Source of the DNA: DAIDKA01 sp049792815
GTDB lineage: Bacteria; Pseudomonadota; Gammaproteobacteria; Steroidobacterales; Steroidobacteraceae
DNA: 6,502 bases
Reading direction: 5' to 3'
Assembly: GCA_049792815.1 (NCBI GenBank)
Contig: JBARBG010000064.1
Location: 1 to 6,502 of the forward strand
This document shows positions 6,311 to 6,502 of the stretch, one piece after another; the stretch's first letter is position 1, and each line of letters begins with the position of its first letter. Below the pieces are notes generated by a model. It did no database searches, was not told the DNA's origin, and saw only the letters and a program-made list of their open reading frames with translations. Made by a program: the position numbers and the translations under genes.

Positions 6311-6502
6311 GCGCGCTGCCTCTTGGTCAGCAGGGCCTCGCTCACGGCCGGGGTACATTCCGGACCGCAGCCTTGGTCAGCGAGGTCGCAGCACCTGTCG
6401 GTGAGATACCCGATCAGCTGGTTCATGTGACTGAAGTTGGGACGGTAGTAGAGGAAGCGTCCATCACGGCGCACATCAATCAGCTTGGAGCGCTGCAGCT
6501 GC
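6307..6502 (-). CDS. arsR: Partial ArsR-family arsenic-responsive repressor (C-terminal part)
   Basis: A frame enters from the right edge and ends with TGA at 6307-6309. The 64 visible residues start QLQRSKLIDV and continue RRDGRFLYYR, the beta-wing of an ArsR/SmtB winged helix-turn-helix. A C-terminal tail follows with CC, then Cys 8 and 12 positions after the first (CCDLADQGCGPEC). ArsR proteins bind the operon promoter as dimers and release it when As(III) binds cysteines. Here the visible cysteines lie in the C-terminal tail, resembling the placement in Acidithiobacillus ferrooxidans ArsR (two adjacent Cys plus a third) rather than only the helix-4 site of plasmid R773 ArsR. The DNA-binding helix and start are outside the window, so helix-4 cysteines cannot be checked. 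The stop overlaps arsN2 by 4 bases. Confidence 0.9.
   Translation of the reverse strand, partial: QLQRSKLIDVRRDGRFLYYRPNFSHMNQLIGYLTDRCCDLADQGCGPECTPAVSEALLTKRQRA

Noticed and set aside
6311..6358. Longer arsN2 start at ATG 6358
   Set aside because: It would overlap arsR by about 50 bases, and the added 16 residues lie before the GNAT fold; ATG 6310 has an ATGA overlap and AAGAGG in place.
1..6502. tRNA/rRNA genes, CRISPR arrays, insertion sequences, attachment sites
   Set aside because: No regularly spaced repeats, transposase-like frames, terminal inverted repeats or structured RNA signatures were seen by eye; a covariance-model scan was not possible.

Overview
This is a gene-dense, GC-rich bacterial chromosomal segment of about 6.5 kb, most likely from a proteobacterium. 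The best guess is a gammaproteobacterium of the Xanthomonadales/Steroidobacterales kind. That guess rests on a TPR-sulfotransferase fusion, a DUF3667-type membrane protein, a secreted alpha/beta-hydrolase and compact Shine-Dalgarno-led genes, and no taxonomic marker gene is present. There are no RNA genes, mobile elements or CRISPR arrays that I can see. No gene-free stretch exceeds about 170 bases.

Layout. At the left edge, on the minus strand, is the first part of an unrecognised small membrane protein (1-124). A 168-base divergent region follows. Next comes a plus-strand pair: a secreted cupin protein (293-817) and a DUF3667-type zinc-ribbon membrane protein (827-2032), separated by 9 bases, with the second gene's ribosome binding site overlapping the first gene's stop codon. 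Convergent to them is a minus-strand TPR-sulfotransferase (2050-3582). A 129-base divergent region with an interrupted inverted repeat separates it from a plus-strand secreted esterase/lipase-like hydrolase, best started at 3712. The esterase ends one base away from the end of a minus-strand arsenic operon that fills the rest of the window.

The arsenic operon reads, in transcription order, arsR (partial, runs off the right edge), arsN2-like acetyltransferase, arsC (low-molecular-weight-phosphatase-type arsenate reductase) and an aqpS-like aquaglyceroporin. Each junction is a 4- or 8-base overlap. The inferred scheme is that ArsR senses As(III) through a C-terminal cysteine cluster, ArsC reduces arsenate to arsenite, and the channel lets arsenite leave down its gradient instead of an ArsB/Acr3 pump. 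The channel keeps both NPA motifs, but the arginine that normally follows the second NPA and narrows the pore is isoleucine. ArsN2 is a GNAT acetyltransferase of uncertain substrate.

No wholly new system is evident. The most interesting part is the pump-free, channel-based ars operon with its altered pore filter.
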